From positions 1 through 49,385 of the forward strand of contig PENC01000035.1 in the NCBI GenBank assembly GCA_003674045.1: a stretch of DNA of 49,385 nt, given 5' to 3'. The stretch comes from Streptomyces griseocarneus. GTDB lineage: Bacteria > Actinomycetota > Actinomycetes > Streptomycetales > Streptomycetaceae. This document shows, piece by piece, positions 24,136-32,744 of the stretch. Below the pieces are notes generated by a model. It was given only the letters and a program-made list of their open reading frames with translations, was not told the DNA's origin and made no database searches. The stretch's first letter is position 1. The number at the start of each line of letters is the position of its first letter. A program made the position numbers and the translations under genes.

Positions 24136-24812
24136 TCGAGATCGAGGGCGTCGGCCACCGGTACGGCGAGCACCGGGTGCTGCGGGACGTCGACCTGCGG
24201 CTGACGGAGGACCGCGTCGGCGTCATCGGGTCGAACGGCTCGGGCAAGAGCACGTTCGCCCGGCTGCTGAACGGCCTGCTGATACCCACCGAGGGCCGCG
24301 TCGGCGTGGACGGTCTCGACACCAGGCGCCGGGGCAAGGAGGTCCGGCGCCGGGTGGGCTTCGTCTTCCAGGACCCGGACATCCAGATCGTGATGCCCAC
24401 GGTCGCCGAGGATCTCGCGTTCGGGCTGAAGGGCCGCGGCCTGGGCAGGGAGGAGATCCGCGCCCGGGTCACGGAGGTGCTGGAGGAGTACGGGCTGAGC
24501 GAGTTCCGTGACCATCCGGCGCATCTGCTGAGCGGGGGCCAGAAGCAACTGCTGGCGATCGCCGCGGTACTGGTGACCGGCCCCCGGTACGTGGTGTTCG
24601 ACGAGCCGACGACCCTGCTGGACCTGCGGAACAAGCGCCGTATCGGGAAGCTCGTCCGCGAACTGGACCAGAAGGTCGTGGTGGTCTCGCACGACCTCGA
24701 CCTGCTGGCGGAGTTCGACCGGGTCATCGTGTTCGACCGGGGCCGGGTGGCGGCGGACGGCCCGGCCGAGGAGAGCATCGCGGCGTACGTCGCGATGCAC
24801 CCGCCGCTGTGA
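24132..24812 (+). CDS. bioM: biotin ECF transporter ATPase BioM (226 aa)
   Basis: ECF-type ATPase with Walker A VIGSNGSGKSTFARL, Q-loop GFVFQDPDIQIVMPTVAEDL, signature LLSGGQKQLLAIAAVL, Walker B YVVFDEPTTLLD and H-loop VVVSHDLDLLAEFDRVIVFD. At 226 aa it has the short length of BioM. Starts at GTG 24132, overlapping bioY by 4 bp, and ends 14 bp before a hairpin. The order bioN-bioY-bioM differs from the bioY-bioM-bioN order I associate with many actinobacteria. Together they would import biotin. Confidence 0.92.
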   Translation: MIEIEGVGHRYGEHRVLRDVDLRLTEDRVGVIGSNGSGKSTFARLLNGLLIPTEGRVGVDGLDTRRRGKEVRRRVGFVFQDPDIQIVMPTVAEDLAFGLKGRGLGREEIRARVTEVLEEYGLSEFRDHPAHLLSGGQKQLLAIAAVLVTGPRYVVFDEPTTLLDLRNKRRIGKLVRELDQKVVVVSHDLDLLAEFDRVIVFDRGRVAADGPAEESIAAYVAMHPPL

Positions 24813-24818
24813 CGACCG

Positions 24819-24832
24819 GCCCCGTCAGGGGC
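24819..24832 (+). terminator. short GC hairpin after bioM
   Basis: GCCCC (24819-24823) pairs with GGGGC (24828-24832) around a GTCA loop, just after the bioM stop. It is a degenerate copy of the CCCCGT-loop-GGGGCGCGGGG element also seen at 28579 and 43800. Confidence 0.5.
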
Positions 24833-24851
24833 GCGGGGCGGTCACATGGTG

Positions 24852-25316
24852 TCAGCCGCCGAGTTTCTTGGGTGACGGGAGGGGCGCGGCGTCGGCGGTC
24901 CTGGTGAAGGTGTCCTTCTTTCCTCCGCCCCAGGAGACGACGAGCGTCGTGCCCTCCGCCTGCTCGACCGTGCCCGCGGAGCGCTCCTTGTTGCCGTCCG
25001 CGCAGGTCAGCGCGAGCGTCATCGGCTTCGCGTCCTCCGCGACGGTGCCGGTGCAGACGCGCCGACCGTTGTTGGCGTAGACGAAGGCCTTGCCCTGGTA
25101 GACGGACAGGCCGATCGCCCCGTCGTCGCCGTGCGCGCCGTAGACGCCGTCCAGGTGTCCGCGGCCGCTGCCCGGACGAGCGGTCGCCGTGGACGGAGCG
25201 GCGGAGGGCTTCCCCGCGTCCTCCTTGTCGCCCTTGCTGTCGCCGCCGTTGCCACAGCCGGTCATCAGCACAGCGGCGATCAGCGCCGCCCCCGTGTACT
25301 GCACTGCTTTCCGCAC
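24852..25316 (-). CDS. secreted lipoprotein, unknown function (154 aa)
   Basis: GTG 25316 follows GAGAGGG by 5 nt and gives a lipoprotein signal: MRKAVQYTGAALIAAVLMTG with the lipobox Cys at residue 21. A charged Ser/Ala/Thr/Pro linker follows. The C-terminal domain of about 100 residues has two Cys (RRVCTGTV and LTCADGN) and a beta-rich pattern (GLSVYQGKAFVYANNGRRVC, TTLVVSWGGGKKDTFTR). It would sit on the outer face of the membrane. I know no family. It is 37 bp downstream of the NnaR-like gene on the same strand and may be cotranscribed. Confidence 0.8.
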   Translation of the reverse strand: MRKAVQYTGAALIAAVLMTGCGNGGDSKGDKEDAGKPSAAPSTATARPGSGRGHLDGVYGAHGDDGAIGLSVYQGKAFVYANNGRRVCTGTVAEDAKPMTLALTCADGNKERSAGTVEQAEGTTLVVSWGGGKKDTFTRTADAAPLPSPKKLGG

Positions 25317-25353
25317 GTGAACCCTCTCGATCGACGAACTGACGATCGACAAA

Positions 25354-26481
25354 CTAACAGTGGTCGGCGAGCCGGTACCCCCGCTTCGGCACGGTGCGCA
25401 CCAGGTCCGCGTGTGCGCCCAGCGCCTTGCGGAGGCGCGCGACCGACACTTCCACGGCGTGCTCGTCGGCTCGGCCGCCGGGCCAGGCGCGGCGCAGGAG
25501 TTCGGCACGGCTGAGGACCCTGCCGGGCCGTTCGGCGAGGGCGCGCAGCACGGCGGCGGGCAGGGGCGGCAGCCACACCGGTTCGCCCGCGCCGAGCAGG
25601 GCGTTGCCCTGGAGGACCAGGCCGCCGCGGGAGTCGGCCAGGTGGTGGCGGCCGTGATCCCGCAGGTGGTCGGTGAGGGTCCGGACGAGCGCGCCGAGCC
25701 TGCCCCGTTCCGGGTGGTGGGCGGGCACGCCCGCCTCGCGCAGCGGCTGGGCGCAGAGCTCGCCGACGCAGAAGGCGGCGACTCCGCCGCGCATCGCCGT
25801 GAGCAGATCCTCGCGGCGGCCCGCGGCGGCCGCGGTCTCCAGCAGGGCGACGACCGCGGGCGCGCTGGTGAAGGTGAGGGCGTGGAGTTCGCCGCGTACG
25901 GTCGTCTCGACGAGCCTGCGCACGGCGTCCGGGTCGTCCGGGGGTCCCCAGCGGTAGACGGGCACCTCGATGACGTCGGCTCCCCGTTCCCGCAGGGCGG
26001 AGGTGAAGGAGTCCAGGGGCGCGCCGTGTTCCTGGACCGCGACGCGGCGGCCGCGCAGGTCGTGGGCCAGCAGCCAGCCGAGGAGGTCCCGGTTGGCCTC
26101 GCTGGGCGGCGAGTAGGCCTCGTCGAGACCGCTGGCCCGTACCGCCCCGACGGCCTTCGGCCCGCGGCCGATGACGGCGGCGGCCCGGCAGACGCCGACG
26201 AGCGCGGCCCCCTGGCCCCACCCCTCGGCGGCGCTCATCCAGCCGCGCCAGCCCACCCCGGTGGTGGCGACGACGTAGTCCAGGGGCGCCGCCAGGCAGC
26301 GTTCGGTGGCGGCGCGCAGCGCGGTGTCGTCGTCGAGGGGGACGATGCTCAGGGTGGGGGCTTCGAGGGTGCGGGCGCCTCGGCGGCGCAGGAGAGCGAC
26401 GAGTTCCTCGCGGCGGCGCGCGGCCGTCACGCCGACGGTGAAGCCGGTCAGCGGTCCCGGCCCGGTGGTGGTTGTGCCCAT
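25354..26481 (-). CDS. HemD-domain/winged-helix regulator, NnaR-like (375 aa)
   Basis: Residues 10-255 form a uroporphyrinogen-III synthase (HemD) fold: FTVGVTAARRREELVALLRR, VATTGVGWRGWMSAAEG, VAVQEHGAPLDSFTSAL and ALTFTSAPAVVALLETA. Residues 290-375 form an OmpR-type winged helix: LPAAVLRALAERPGRVLSRA, RRAWPGGRADEHAVEVSVAR and VRTVPKRGYRLADH. This fusion is known from Streptomyces NnaR, which works with GlnR on nitrate/nitrite genes, and from relatives fused to cyclase-like HemD domains. No nitrate or siroheme gene is nearby, so the NnaR role is not proven. The divergent neighbour is the acyl-CoA oxidase, a possible target. Confidence 0.85.
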   Translation of the reverse strand: MGTTTTGPGPLTGFTVGVTAARRREELVALLRRRGARTLEAPTLSIVPLDDDTALRAATERCLAAPLDYVVATTGVGWRGWMSAAEGWGQGAALVGVCRAAAVIGRGPKAVGAVRASGLDEAYSPPSEANRDLLGWLLAHDLRGRRVAVQEHGAPLDSFTSALRERGADVIEVPVYRWGPPDDPDAVRRLVETTVRGELHALTFTSAPAVVALLETAAAAGRREDLLTAMRGGVAAFCVGELCAQPLREAGVPAHHPERGRLGALVRTLTDHLRDHGRHHLADSRGGLVLQGNALLGAGEPVWLPPLPAAVLRALAERPGRVLSRAELLRRAWPGGRADEHAVEVSVARLRKALGAHADLVRTVPKRGYRLADHC

Positions 26482-26677
26482 GGACGCAGGCTGCCTCCAG
26501 GGTGTTTCCGGTGAGTTGCGGGAGTGTCATGCCGGTGGGGCGTGACCGTTTCCGCTTGTTACGAGTGCGCTCCCCGGCCGCGTGCGGGGGCCGCCGCTCT
26601 CCCGCACCCGGCCGGACGGCACCAACTCGACACGCATGGCGTGCCCTTGAGTGGCGCCCTTACGGGGGGCGGGGTAA

Positions 26678-28561
26678 ATGAAGATCCGCGTTCCTGATAG
26701 TGGTGAGCATGTGATCACTACCGCCTTATGTCCGACCGGCCCGCTCAGCACGGCCGGTGCCCTTTCGCAGACCCTTTTCGACCACGACGCCGCGCAAGTC
26801 CACGAGCCGTGGCGCAGGCTCGTCGCGGGTGAAGCCTTCCGGTACCGGGTGGGGCTCTCGTCCGCGCAGCGGGTGCACCTCGCGTACGACCGGCTCGCCC
26901 TGCTCAACGCCGCGGTGGAGGACCCGCTGGCGCTGGCGGCCGATCCGTACCGGCTGGCGAGCATGCACGAGTGGACGGCGGTCGTCGACAGCTCGTTGTC
27001 GACCGTGTCGGGGATCCACTACAACCTCTTCCTGGGAAGCCTCCTCGACCACCGGGCCGTGGAGCGGCACGACACCGCCGACTTCGTCGCGCTGCGCCGC
27101 ACCGGGACCTTCCTGTGCACCGAGTTGGAACACGGCAACGACGCGGGCGCGCTGCGCACGACGGCGACGTTCGACCGGAGAGCGGGCGGGTTCGTCCTGC
27201 ACACGCCCGCGGTCGGTGCGCAGAAATTCATGCCGAACACCAGTGCCGCCGGGGGCCCGAAGAGCGCGGTGGTCGCGGCCAGGCTCATGGTCGACGGCGA
27301 GGACCACGGCATCTTCCTCTTCCTGACCCCGCTCACCGACATGGACGGCCCCCTGCCGGGCATCCGCATCCGTACGCTGCCGGAGCGCGTGGGCAGCCCG
27401 GTCGACCACTGTCTGACGTCCTTCGACCGGGTACGCCTGCCCTGGTCGGCGCTGCTCGCGGGCGAACCCGGCGGCCTCACGCCCGAAAGCCTGCTCACGG
27501 GCAGGGCGGGGAGCAGGCGGAGGCGCTTCCTGCAGGCCATCGGACGCGTGACGACCGGGCAGCTCTGCATGTCCGCGTCCGGGCTGGGCGGTGCCAGGAC
27601 CGCGCTGGCCGTGGCCGTGCGCTACGCCCACCACCGCACCGTTTCCGGCCCGCGCGCGGACGAGCGGGTTCCGCTGGCCGCGCACCGCAGTCACCACGCG
27701 CGGCTGCTGAACTGCCTGGCCACGGCGTACGCGATGACGTTCCTCCACCGCGAGACGCTGCGGCAGTGGGCGGAGCACGAGCCGCCGCGGCGGGAGCGCG
27801 CCGAGCGGCTCGTCGCGCTCGCCAAGGCGTGGATCACCTGGCAGGCCAGGGACATCGTCGTCGAGTGCCGTGAACGCTGCGGGGCCCAGGGGCTGTTCCC
27901 CGTGAACGGCATCGCGGACTTCCTGCCGAGCGTCGAGGGGGCGATCACCTCCGAGGGCGACAACCTGGCGGTCTGGGTCAAGGCGGCGGCCGAGCTGGTC
28001 TTCGACCCCCGCCCGGACGGGGTCCGGGACACCGGGACGCCGTCCCTCGACGACTGCGGTCATCTGCGGAACCTGCTGGCGGCGGTGGAGAGCGCGTGGC
28101 ACCGCCGTGCCCGTACGCGGCTGCGCCGGGGCCCGCACCCCGACTCGCTCAGCCGCTGGAACGCGGCGGTCAACCCGGCCCTGGAAGCGGTCGCGGCCCA
28201 CGCGGCCGTGCAGGCCGCCGACGCGTTCCTCGCGGCGGTGGCCCGCGTGACGCACCCGGAGGCCCGGCGTCTGCTGCACGACCTGTGCCGACTGTTCCTG
28301 CTCGGCCAGGTCGAACAGCACACCGGCAGCCTGCTGGTGGACGGCCGCATGACGGCGGACCAGGTCTGGCAGCTGCCGGACGCGATGGACAACCTGACCG
28401 CTTCCCTGGCGCCCCATATGACGACGCTGGTCGAGGCGTTCGCCGTGCCGGAGGAAATCCTGGGGGCGATACCGGTGGCCAACGCGGGGTACGTCGACGC
28501 GTTCGACGACCCGGAGGGCCCGTGGCAGACGCCTTCGGGAGGTCTGCCGGCCTTGAACTGA
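26678..28561 (+). CDS. acyl-CoA oxidase/dehydrogenase-family flavoenzyme, TTA codon (627 aa)
   Basis: Acyl-CoA oxidase layout. An N-terminal helical domain contains MHEWTAVVDSSLSTVSGIHY. The central beta domain has TFLCTELEHGNDAGALRTTA (FAD-contacting C-T-E-x-x-H-G) and FVLHTPAVGAQKFMPNTSAA. The C-terminal helical domains include ERCGAQGLFPVNGIADFLPS and EGAITSEGDNLAVWVKAAAE. The length matches peroxisomal-type ACOX enzymes, which oxidise acyl-CoA to enoyl-CoA with O2. Codon 17 (26726-26728) is TTA, predicting bldA dependence. The start could be ATG 26678 or GTG 26712; an imperfect dyad (26698-26720) lies between or over them. It ends before a hairpin element at 28579. Confidence 0.88.
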   Translation: MKIRVPDSGEHVITTALCPTGPLSTAGALSQTLFDHDAAQVHEPWRRLVAGEAFRYRVGLSSAQRVHLAYDRLALLNAAVEDPLALAADPYRLASMHEWTAVVDSSLSTVSGIHYNLFLGSLLDHRAVERHDTADFVALRRTGTFLCTELEHGNDAGALRTTATFDRRAGGFVLHTPAVGAQKFMPNTSAAGGPKSAVVAARLMVDGEDHGIFLFLTPLTDMDGPLPGIRIRTLPERVGSPVDHCLTSFDRVRLPWSALLAGEPGGLTPESLLTGRAGSRRRRFLQAIGRVTTGQLCMSASGLGGARTALAVAVRYAHHRTVSGPRADERVPLAAHRSHHARLLNCLATAYAMTFLHRETLRQWAEHEPPRRERAERLVALAKAWITWQARDIVVECRERCGAQGLFPVNGIADFLPSVEGAITSEGDNLAVWVKAAAELVFDPRPDGVRDTGTPSLDDCGHLRNLLAAVESAWHRRARTRLRRGPHPDSLSRWNAAVNPALEAVAAHAAVQAADAFLAAVARVTHPEARRLLHDLCRLFLLGQVEQHTGSLLVDGRMTADQVWQLPDAMDNLTASLAPHMTTLVEAFAVPEEILGAIPVANAGYVDAFDDPEGPWQTPSGGLPALN

Positions 28562-28578
28562 CGATGGGTGGCCGGGCA

Positions 28579-28596
28579 GCGCCCCGTAAGGGGCGC
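28579..28596 (+). terminator. GCGCCCC-GTAA-GGGGCGC hairpin of a recurrent Streptomyces element
   Basis: A perfect 7-bp stem (28579-28585 with 28590-28596) and a GTAA loop lie 17 bp after the acyl-CoA oxidase stop. They are followed by GCGGGGAACTGCGCGACAAT and CCCCCACC. This string is a familiar Streptomyces intergenic element. Related copies occur at 24819 and 43800 in this window. Confidence 0.7.
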
Positions 28597-28688
28597 GGGG
28601 AACTGCGCGACAATCCCCCACCGGACCCGCAGCCGCGCGCGCAGCGCAAGAGGCGCCCCGGTAGGCGCGGCCCTACCGAACACAACCG

Positions 28689-29993
28689 TCAGAAACCTTC
28701 CGACGGCACCACCGTCGACCACGGCACATGCAACACCCCGTCAAACGCCTCCAGTACAGGCGTATGCAGGTAAGAAGCCTGAATCCGCACCCGGTCCGGC
28801 CCGGCGGCCGGATCCACCGGCACGGACCGGAAGCCGGCGATCCCGAGCCCCACCCCCGCAGCGTCGAAGGCCCCTTCGACGCTGCCCCGCTCCGGCGGCT
28901 CCAGCGCCATGTCGTCCACGACGAAGCCGAAGCGCGCGCTCTCGTCCAGCCGCATCTCCGCGGTCCGCCCCGCGCTGCTGGTGATGCCGAGGGCGACGTA
29001 GTCGTCGCCGAGGGCGTGGTGCAGGTAGTGGCCCATGGGGAGGCCGGTGAGACGGCCGTCGAAGGAGACCGGGGTCCGCTGGATGTGGGCGTTGTGCGCG
29101 GCGAGCACCATGCGCGTGCCGGGTGCCGCGTGCGCGAGGTGCCACAGGACCGAACCGGCCATGTACGCGTCGCGGGCCGACGTGTCGGCGGGCAGGCCCG
29201 TCCCCGCGAAGAGGCCCGCCATGGCACGGAAGGAGTAGTCCGCGGCACAGGCCCCCTCCAGGCGGCGCAGCGCGACGTCGTACACGTACCGGCCGCCGCG
29301 TTCGACGTAGAGCGGTTCCAGGCTGCGGAAACGCGTCAGGAGGCGTGCGAGGTCGGCGCTCAGCGCGTCCTGCTCCGTGCTCTCCAGCCGGGACCACGCG
29401 GGTGCGGCCAGTGCTCCGGACGTGCCGGCGAAGCGTCCGGCCGTCGCCATCGCCTTCTCCAGGAGCGGCAGGAGGTCGGGGTCCACGTCGCGCAGGTAGC
29501 CGGTGAGCGGGGTCAGGGACGGGAGCAGGGAGCCGCCCGCCGCGGGGATGTCGACTCCGGCGAAGCGCACGGGGTGCCGGGTGGTGCGGTTGTGGCGGCG
29601 GAGCTCGTGCAGTTGTTCAGCGAGGCCGATGGGGATCGCCGCTTCGAGGTGCTCTTCGAGCCCGCCGTCCACGCCTTCGCCCCGGGTCCAGGTGTCGAGC
29701 GCGAAGCCCTCGCTGAAGCCGTATTCGAAGGCGAGGAGGCCGAATCCGCACCGCTCGACGAGAAACCGCACCAAGCGCCGGCGGGCGAGGCCGAATTCCT
29801 CGATGAAGTGGGAGCTCTCACCGAGCGCGACCACGCGGGCGTCCCCGACGATGTCGCGCAGCGGTTCCAGGTCGTCCAGCGGCGCGTCCGGGTCGAGGCC
29901 GGTGAGGGCGGTGGTGTGCTCGCGGAGCCAGGCGGCGAAGGGATCGAGGGGGGACGTCGCATCACTACTCGTTTTCTCTGTACGCACTGGCAT
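28689..29993 (-). CDS. erythromycin esterase-family hydrolase (434 aa)
   Basis: Ere-family protein. VVALGESSHFIEEF at 54-67 holds the conserved Glu and His, LLAFEYGFSEG a second conserved Glu (E90), and VLAAHNAHIQRTP the catalytic-type His pair. The conserved WLREHTTAL start also fits. Ere enzymes hydrolyse macrolide lactones; most environmental members act on other esters or remain unassigned. No signal peptide. ATG 29993 has no ribosome site, but TACAGT ends 6 bp before it, so the mRNA may be leaderless. It is convergent with the acyl-CoA oxidase and divergent from hypX. Confidence 0.87.
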   Translation of the reverse strand: MPVRTEKTSSDATSPLDPFAAWLREHTTALTGLDPDAPLDDLEPLRDIVGDARVVALGESSHFIEEFGLARRRLVRFLVERCGFGLLAFEYGFSEGFALDTWTRGEGVDGGLEEHLEAAIPIGLAEQLHELRRHNRTTRHPVRFAGVDIPAAGGSLLPSLTPLTGYLRDVDPDLLPLLEKAMATAGRFAGTSGALAAPAWSRLESTEQDALSADLARLLTRFRSLEPLYVERGGRYVYDVALRRLEGACAADYSFRAMAGLFAGTGLPADTSARDAYMAGSVLWHLAHAAPGTRMVLAAHNAHIQRTPVSFDGRLTGLPMGHYLHHALGDDYVALGITSSAGRTAEMRLDESARFGFVVDDMALEPPERGSVEGAFDAAGVGLGIAGFRSVPVDPAAGPDRVRIQASYLHTPVLEAFDGVLHVPWSTVVPSEGF

Positions 29994-30211
29994 GCGATCA
30001 CTGTAGGCCGGAGCCTTTCCGCACCTGGAACGATTTTTCCGGCCGCGTACGGAGGGCCGTCGTCCGGGTGACATCCCTGGCGCGCCTCGGGGGCCGCAAG
30101 GCGCGTACGCGTCAAGATCGGTCCGTCTGTACGTTTTTCATCTTGTTCCACTGGTTGCACTTGCTTCACTTGTCCCGTCCGGCCCGACGAGAGACCTGTC
30201 CGGAGGCCGCC

Positions 30212-31915
30212 ATGAACGTCCTGCTGCTCGCCGACGCGCTCAACAGCCTCACGCAGCGCGTCTACGCCGAGCTCGGTGACCACGGCCACAGAGTGGCGGT
30301 GGAGCGGGTGCCGCGCGGCGGCGATCCGGCCGCCGTCGTGGCCCGCCACTCCCCCGACCTGATTCTGGCCCCGATGCTCACCACGCTCCTCCCGCGCGAG
30401 GTCTGGTCGGCGTATCCGTGTCTGATCGTGCGCCCCGGACCGATGGGCGACCGGGGCCCGTCGGCGCTCGACTGGGCGGTGCACGAGGGGGCGCGGGAGT
30501 GGGGCGTCACGGTCCACCAGGCGACCGACGTGGTGGACGGCGGGGACGTGTGGGCGTCGGTTCCCTGCCCCGTACCGGTGGTGGCCAAGAGCGACCTGTA
30601 CCGCAACGAGATCGCGGACGCGGCCCTCACGGCGGTGCTCCTGGCCGTGGACCGCTTCACGTCGGGCACATACGTGCCGGTGCGGCAGGACGGGTCCGAC
30701 GGCGCGGGAGGCGCGGCCGTGCGGGAACGCCCGTACTTCTCCCAGGGGATGCGGCGCATCGACTGGGAGGCGGACGACACCGAGACGGTGCTGGGCAGGC
30801 TGCGCACCGCCGACTCGCACCCCGGAGTGCTGGACGCGCTGTGCGGACGGGAGTGGTATCTGCACGGCGGTCATTTCGAGGACCGGCTGACGGGCCGTCC
30901 GGGCGAACTGCTGGCCACCCGCGCGGGTGCCGTCTGCCGGGCCACGGTCGACGGCGCGGTGTGGATCCCGCGGCTCCGGCGCCGCCGCCTGCCCGGGGAG
31001 CCGCCGGGCATCAAGCTGCCCGCCACGCTGGCACTGGGCGAGCTGCTGCCGGACCTGCGGGAGATGCCCGCGCCGCTCGCGCTCGGCGGACACCGCAGGA
31101 CCTGGACCGACATCCGTTACAGCGAGGAGGGAGGAGCCGGGTTCCTGTGGTTCTCCTTCCCCGGGGGCGGGATGAGCACGACGCAGTGCAGGCGGCTGCT
31201 CGCCGCGTACCGCTACGCCCGTTCCCGGCCGGTGTCGGTGCTGGTCCTGGGCGGCGGCCGGGGCTTCTTCTCGCACGGCATCCACCTCAACGTCATCGAG
31301 GCCGCCGCCGACCCCGCCGAGGAGTCCTGGGCCAACGTCAACGCGCTCGACGACCTGGTGCACGCCGTGCTCACGACCACCGACCGGCTGGTCGTCTCGG
31401 CGCTGGGCGGCAACGCCTCCGCGGGTGGCGTGATGCTGGCCCTGGCCGCGGACGAGGTGTGGTGCAGGAGCGGGGTGGTGCTCCACCCGCGCTACCGGCT
31501 GATGGGGCTGTACGGCTCCGAGTACTGGACGTACTCACTGCCGCGCCGCGTCGGCGCGGAGGCGGCGGAGCGGCTGATGGAGGAGGCCGCTCCCCTGAGC
31601 GCGGCGGCCGGGCGGCGCATGGGGCTGATCGACAAGCTGGTGACGGCCACGCCCGGGGAGTTCGCGGCGCGCGTCACCGAGCTGGCCGGAGAGCTGACCG
31701 TCACGTCCGATCTCGGGGTGCGGATCGCCTCGAAGCGGGCGGAGCGGGAGCGGGACGAGTCCCGGCGGCCGCTGGCGACCCACCGGGAGGAGGAGCTGTC
31801 CCGGATGCGCGCCGTCTTCTTCGACCGCAGCGCTCTCTACCACACCAGGCGGCGGGCCTTCGTCCGGAGGGAGTCGCCGAGGGCGGCCGAGGTGCCCGTC
31901 ACAGCAGGGCGGTGA
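30212..31915 (+). CDS. hypX: HypX/HoxX-like protein: formyltransferase plus crotonase fusion (567 aa)
   Basis: The N-terminal half is a formyltransferase-like domain (LIVRPGPMGDRGPSALDWAV at 71-90, TDVVDGGDVWA near 105-115). The C-terminal half is a crotonase-fold domain (GGGRGFFSHGIHLNVIEAAA at 347-366, NASAGGVMLALAADEV, MGLYGSEYWTYSLPRRVG). This is the HypX architecture. Known HypX takes the formyl group of N10-formyl-THF to CoA and releases CO, the ligand of [NiFe] hydrogenases under oxic conditions. The site where the family, as I recall it, has HPG reads R74-P-G here. ATG 30212 follows CGGAGG by 5 nt. No hydrogenase gene is in the window. Its end overlaps the opposite methyltransferase by 17 bp. 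Confidence 0.87.
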   Translation: MNVLLLADALNSLTQRVYAELGDHGHRVAVERVPRGGDPAAVVARHSPDLILAPMLTTLLPREVWSAYPCLIVRPGPMGDRGPSALDWAVHEGAREWGVTVHQATDVVDGGDVWASVPCPVPVVAKSDLYRNEIADAALTAVLLAVDRFTSGTYVPVRQDGSDGAGGAAVRERPYFSQGMRRIDWEADDTETVLGRLRTADSHPGVLDALCGREWYLHGGHFEDRLTGRPGELLATRAGAVCRATVDGAVWIPRLRRRRLPGEPPGIKLPATLALGELLPDLREMPAPLALGGHRRTWTDIRYSEEGGAGFLWFSFPGGGMSTTQCRRLLAAYRYARSRPVSVLVLGGGRGFFSHGIHLNVIEAAADPAEESWANVNALDDLVHAVLTTTDRLVVSALGGNASAGGVMLALAADEVWCRSGVVLHPRYRLMGLYGSEYWTYSLPRRVGAEAAERLMEEAAPLSAAAGRRMGLIDKLVTATPGEFAARVTELAGELTVTSDLGVRIASKRAERERDESRRPLATHREEELSRMRAVFFDRSALYHTRRRAFVRRESPRAAEVPVTAGR

Positions 31916-32744
31916 GCGGCAGTTCGGTGACCTCGGCGGGGGGACGGGAGACGTACAGGTCGGCGTGGTAGTAGCCGTCGTCCTCCTTGCCCGCCGTGCC
32001 GAGTCCCCGTTCGGCGAGGGCGTCGAACGCGGCGCGCCGCTCCGTGGCGTCGCTGAAGCGGCGCTGCCGGAAGGTACGGTCCGGGAGCCGCTCCGTGACC
32101 AGGCCCGCCTCCGCGAGCAGGTCGGCGATCGGCCCGTACGGCACCGTGCGCAGCACGAAGGCGGCGATCCACGGCGGGCGGGCCGTGCACGCGAGGAGCC
32201 TGGCGAAGGTCCGGGTGAAGATGTAGCCGATGCCGCCGGTGACGGTGACGAGGTCCGTGGCCGCGAGCGCCGCGCGCAGGGCCGGGCTGGGGTCGCCGGT
32301 CTCCAGGTTCTCCGCGAAGGCCCCGTCGAGCAGGCCCGCCCCGTCGGCGTACGCCACGGCCCTGGACGCCACGTCGACGCCGGTCACACGCGCGGCGTCG
32401 GGCCTGCGCCGGGCGGCGAAGAAGGCGCGGTCCTCGGCCGCGGCACGCGGGGCGGTGTAGCGGGCGTAGAGGTCGTCGAGGGTGACCTCGTGGTTGAGCA
32501 GCGCGGCGTTGATGCCGTACGAGCAGCAGAGGTCGACCACGGCCGGGGGCACGCGCTCGGGCCCGCGGGTGCGCAGGGCCTCCGCCAGCGTCCGGAAGAC
32601 GGCCTGCCCGTGGTGGGGGATCTGGTAGCCGAGGGGCTGAAGGGTCGTGAAGTACGTACTGGGGTCGGGGCAGTCGTAGATTTCGTCGAAGCCGGTCTTC
32701 CCCCAGTCCGAGCTCGCCGCGGTGAGGTCCGTCTCTGCTGACAT
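31899..32744 (-). CDS. class I SAM-dependent methyltransferase-like protein (281 aa)
   Basis: ATG 32744 is preceded by GGAGG with ideal spacing. After a 30-residue lead (GKTGFDEIYDCPDPSTYF), PAVVDLCCSYGINAALLNHE forms motif I-like beta1/alpha1 with V-D-L-C-C-S-Y-G in place of the usual D-x-G-x-G. VTGVDVASRAVAYADGAGLL is motif II (acidic ribose binder). TDLVTVTGGIGYIFTRTFAR is motif IV. The glycine loop is atypical, so SAM binding is likely but not certain. The C-terminal part (PYGPIADLLAEAGLVTERLP) resembles the substrate region of small-molecule methyltransferases. Substrate unknown. Confidence 0.75.
   Translation of the reverse strand: MSAETDLTAASSDWGKTGFDEIYDCPDPSTYFTTLQPLGYQIPHHGQAVFRTLAEALRTRGPERVPPAVVDLCCSYGINAALLNHEVTLDDLYARYTAPRAAAEDRAFFAARRRPDAARVTGVDVASRAVAYADGAGLLDGAFAENLETGDPSPALRAALAATDLVTVTGGIGYIFTRTFARLLACTARPPWIAAFVLRTVPYGPIADLLAEAGLVTERLPDRTFRQRRFSDATERRAAFDALAERGLGTAGKEDDGYYHADLYVSRPPAEVTELPLTALL

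Noticed and set aside
26726..28621. Long minus-strand open frame over the acyl-CoA oxidase.
   Set aside because: Arg/Gly-biased shadow without domain motifs; the plus-strand frame has the full acyl-CoA oxidase pattern.
30212..31915. HypX as part of a [NiFe] hydrogenase maturation cluster.
   Set aside because: No hydrogenase subunits or other Hyp proteins occur in the window.
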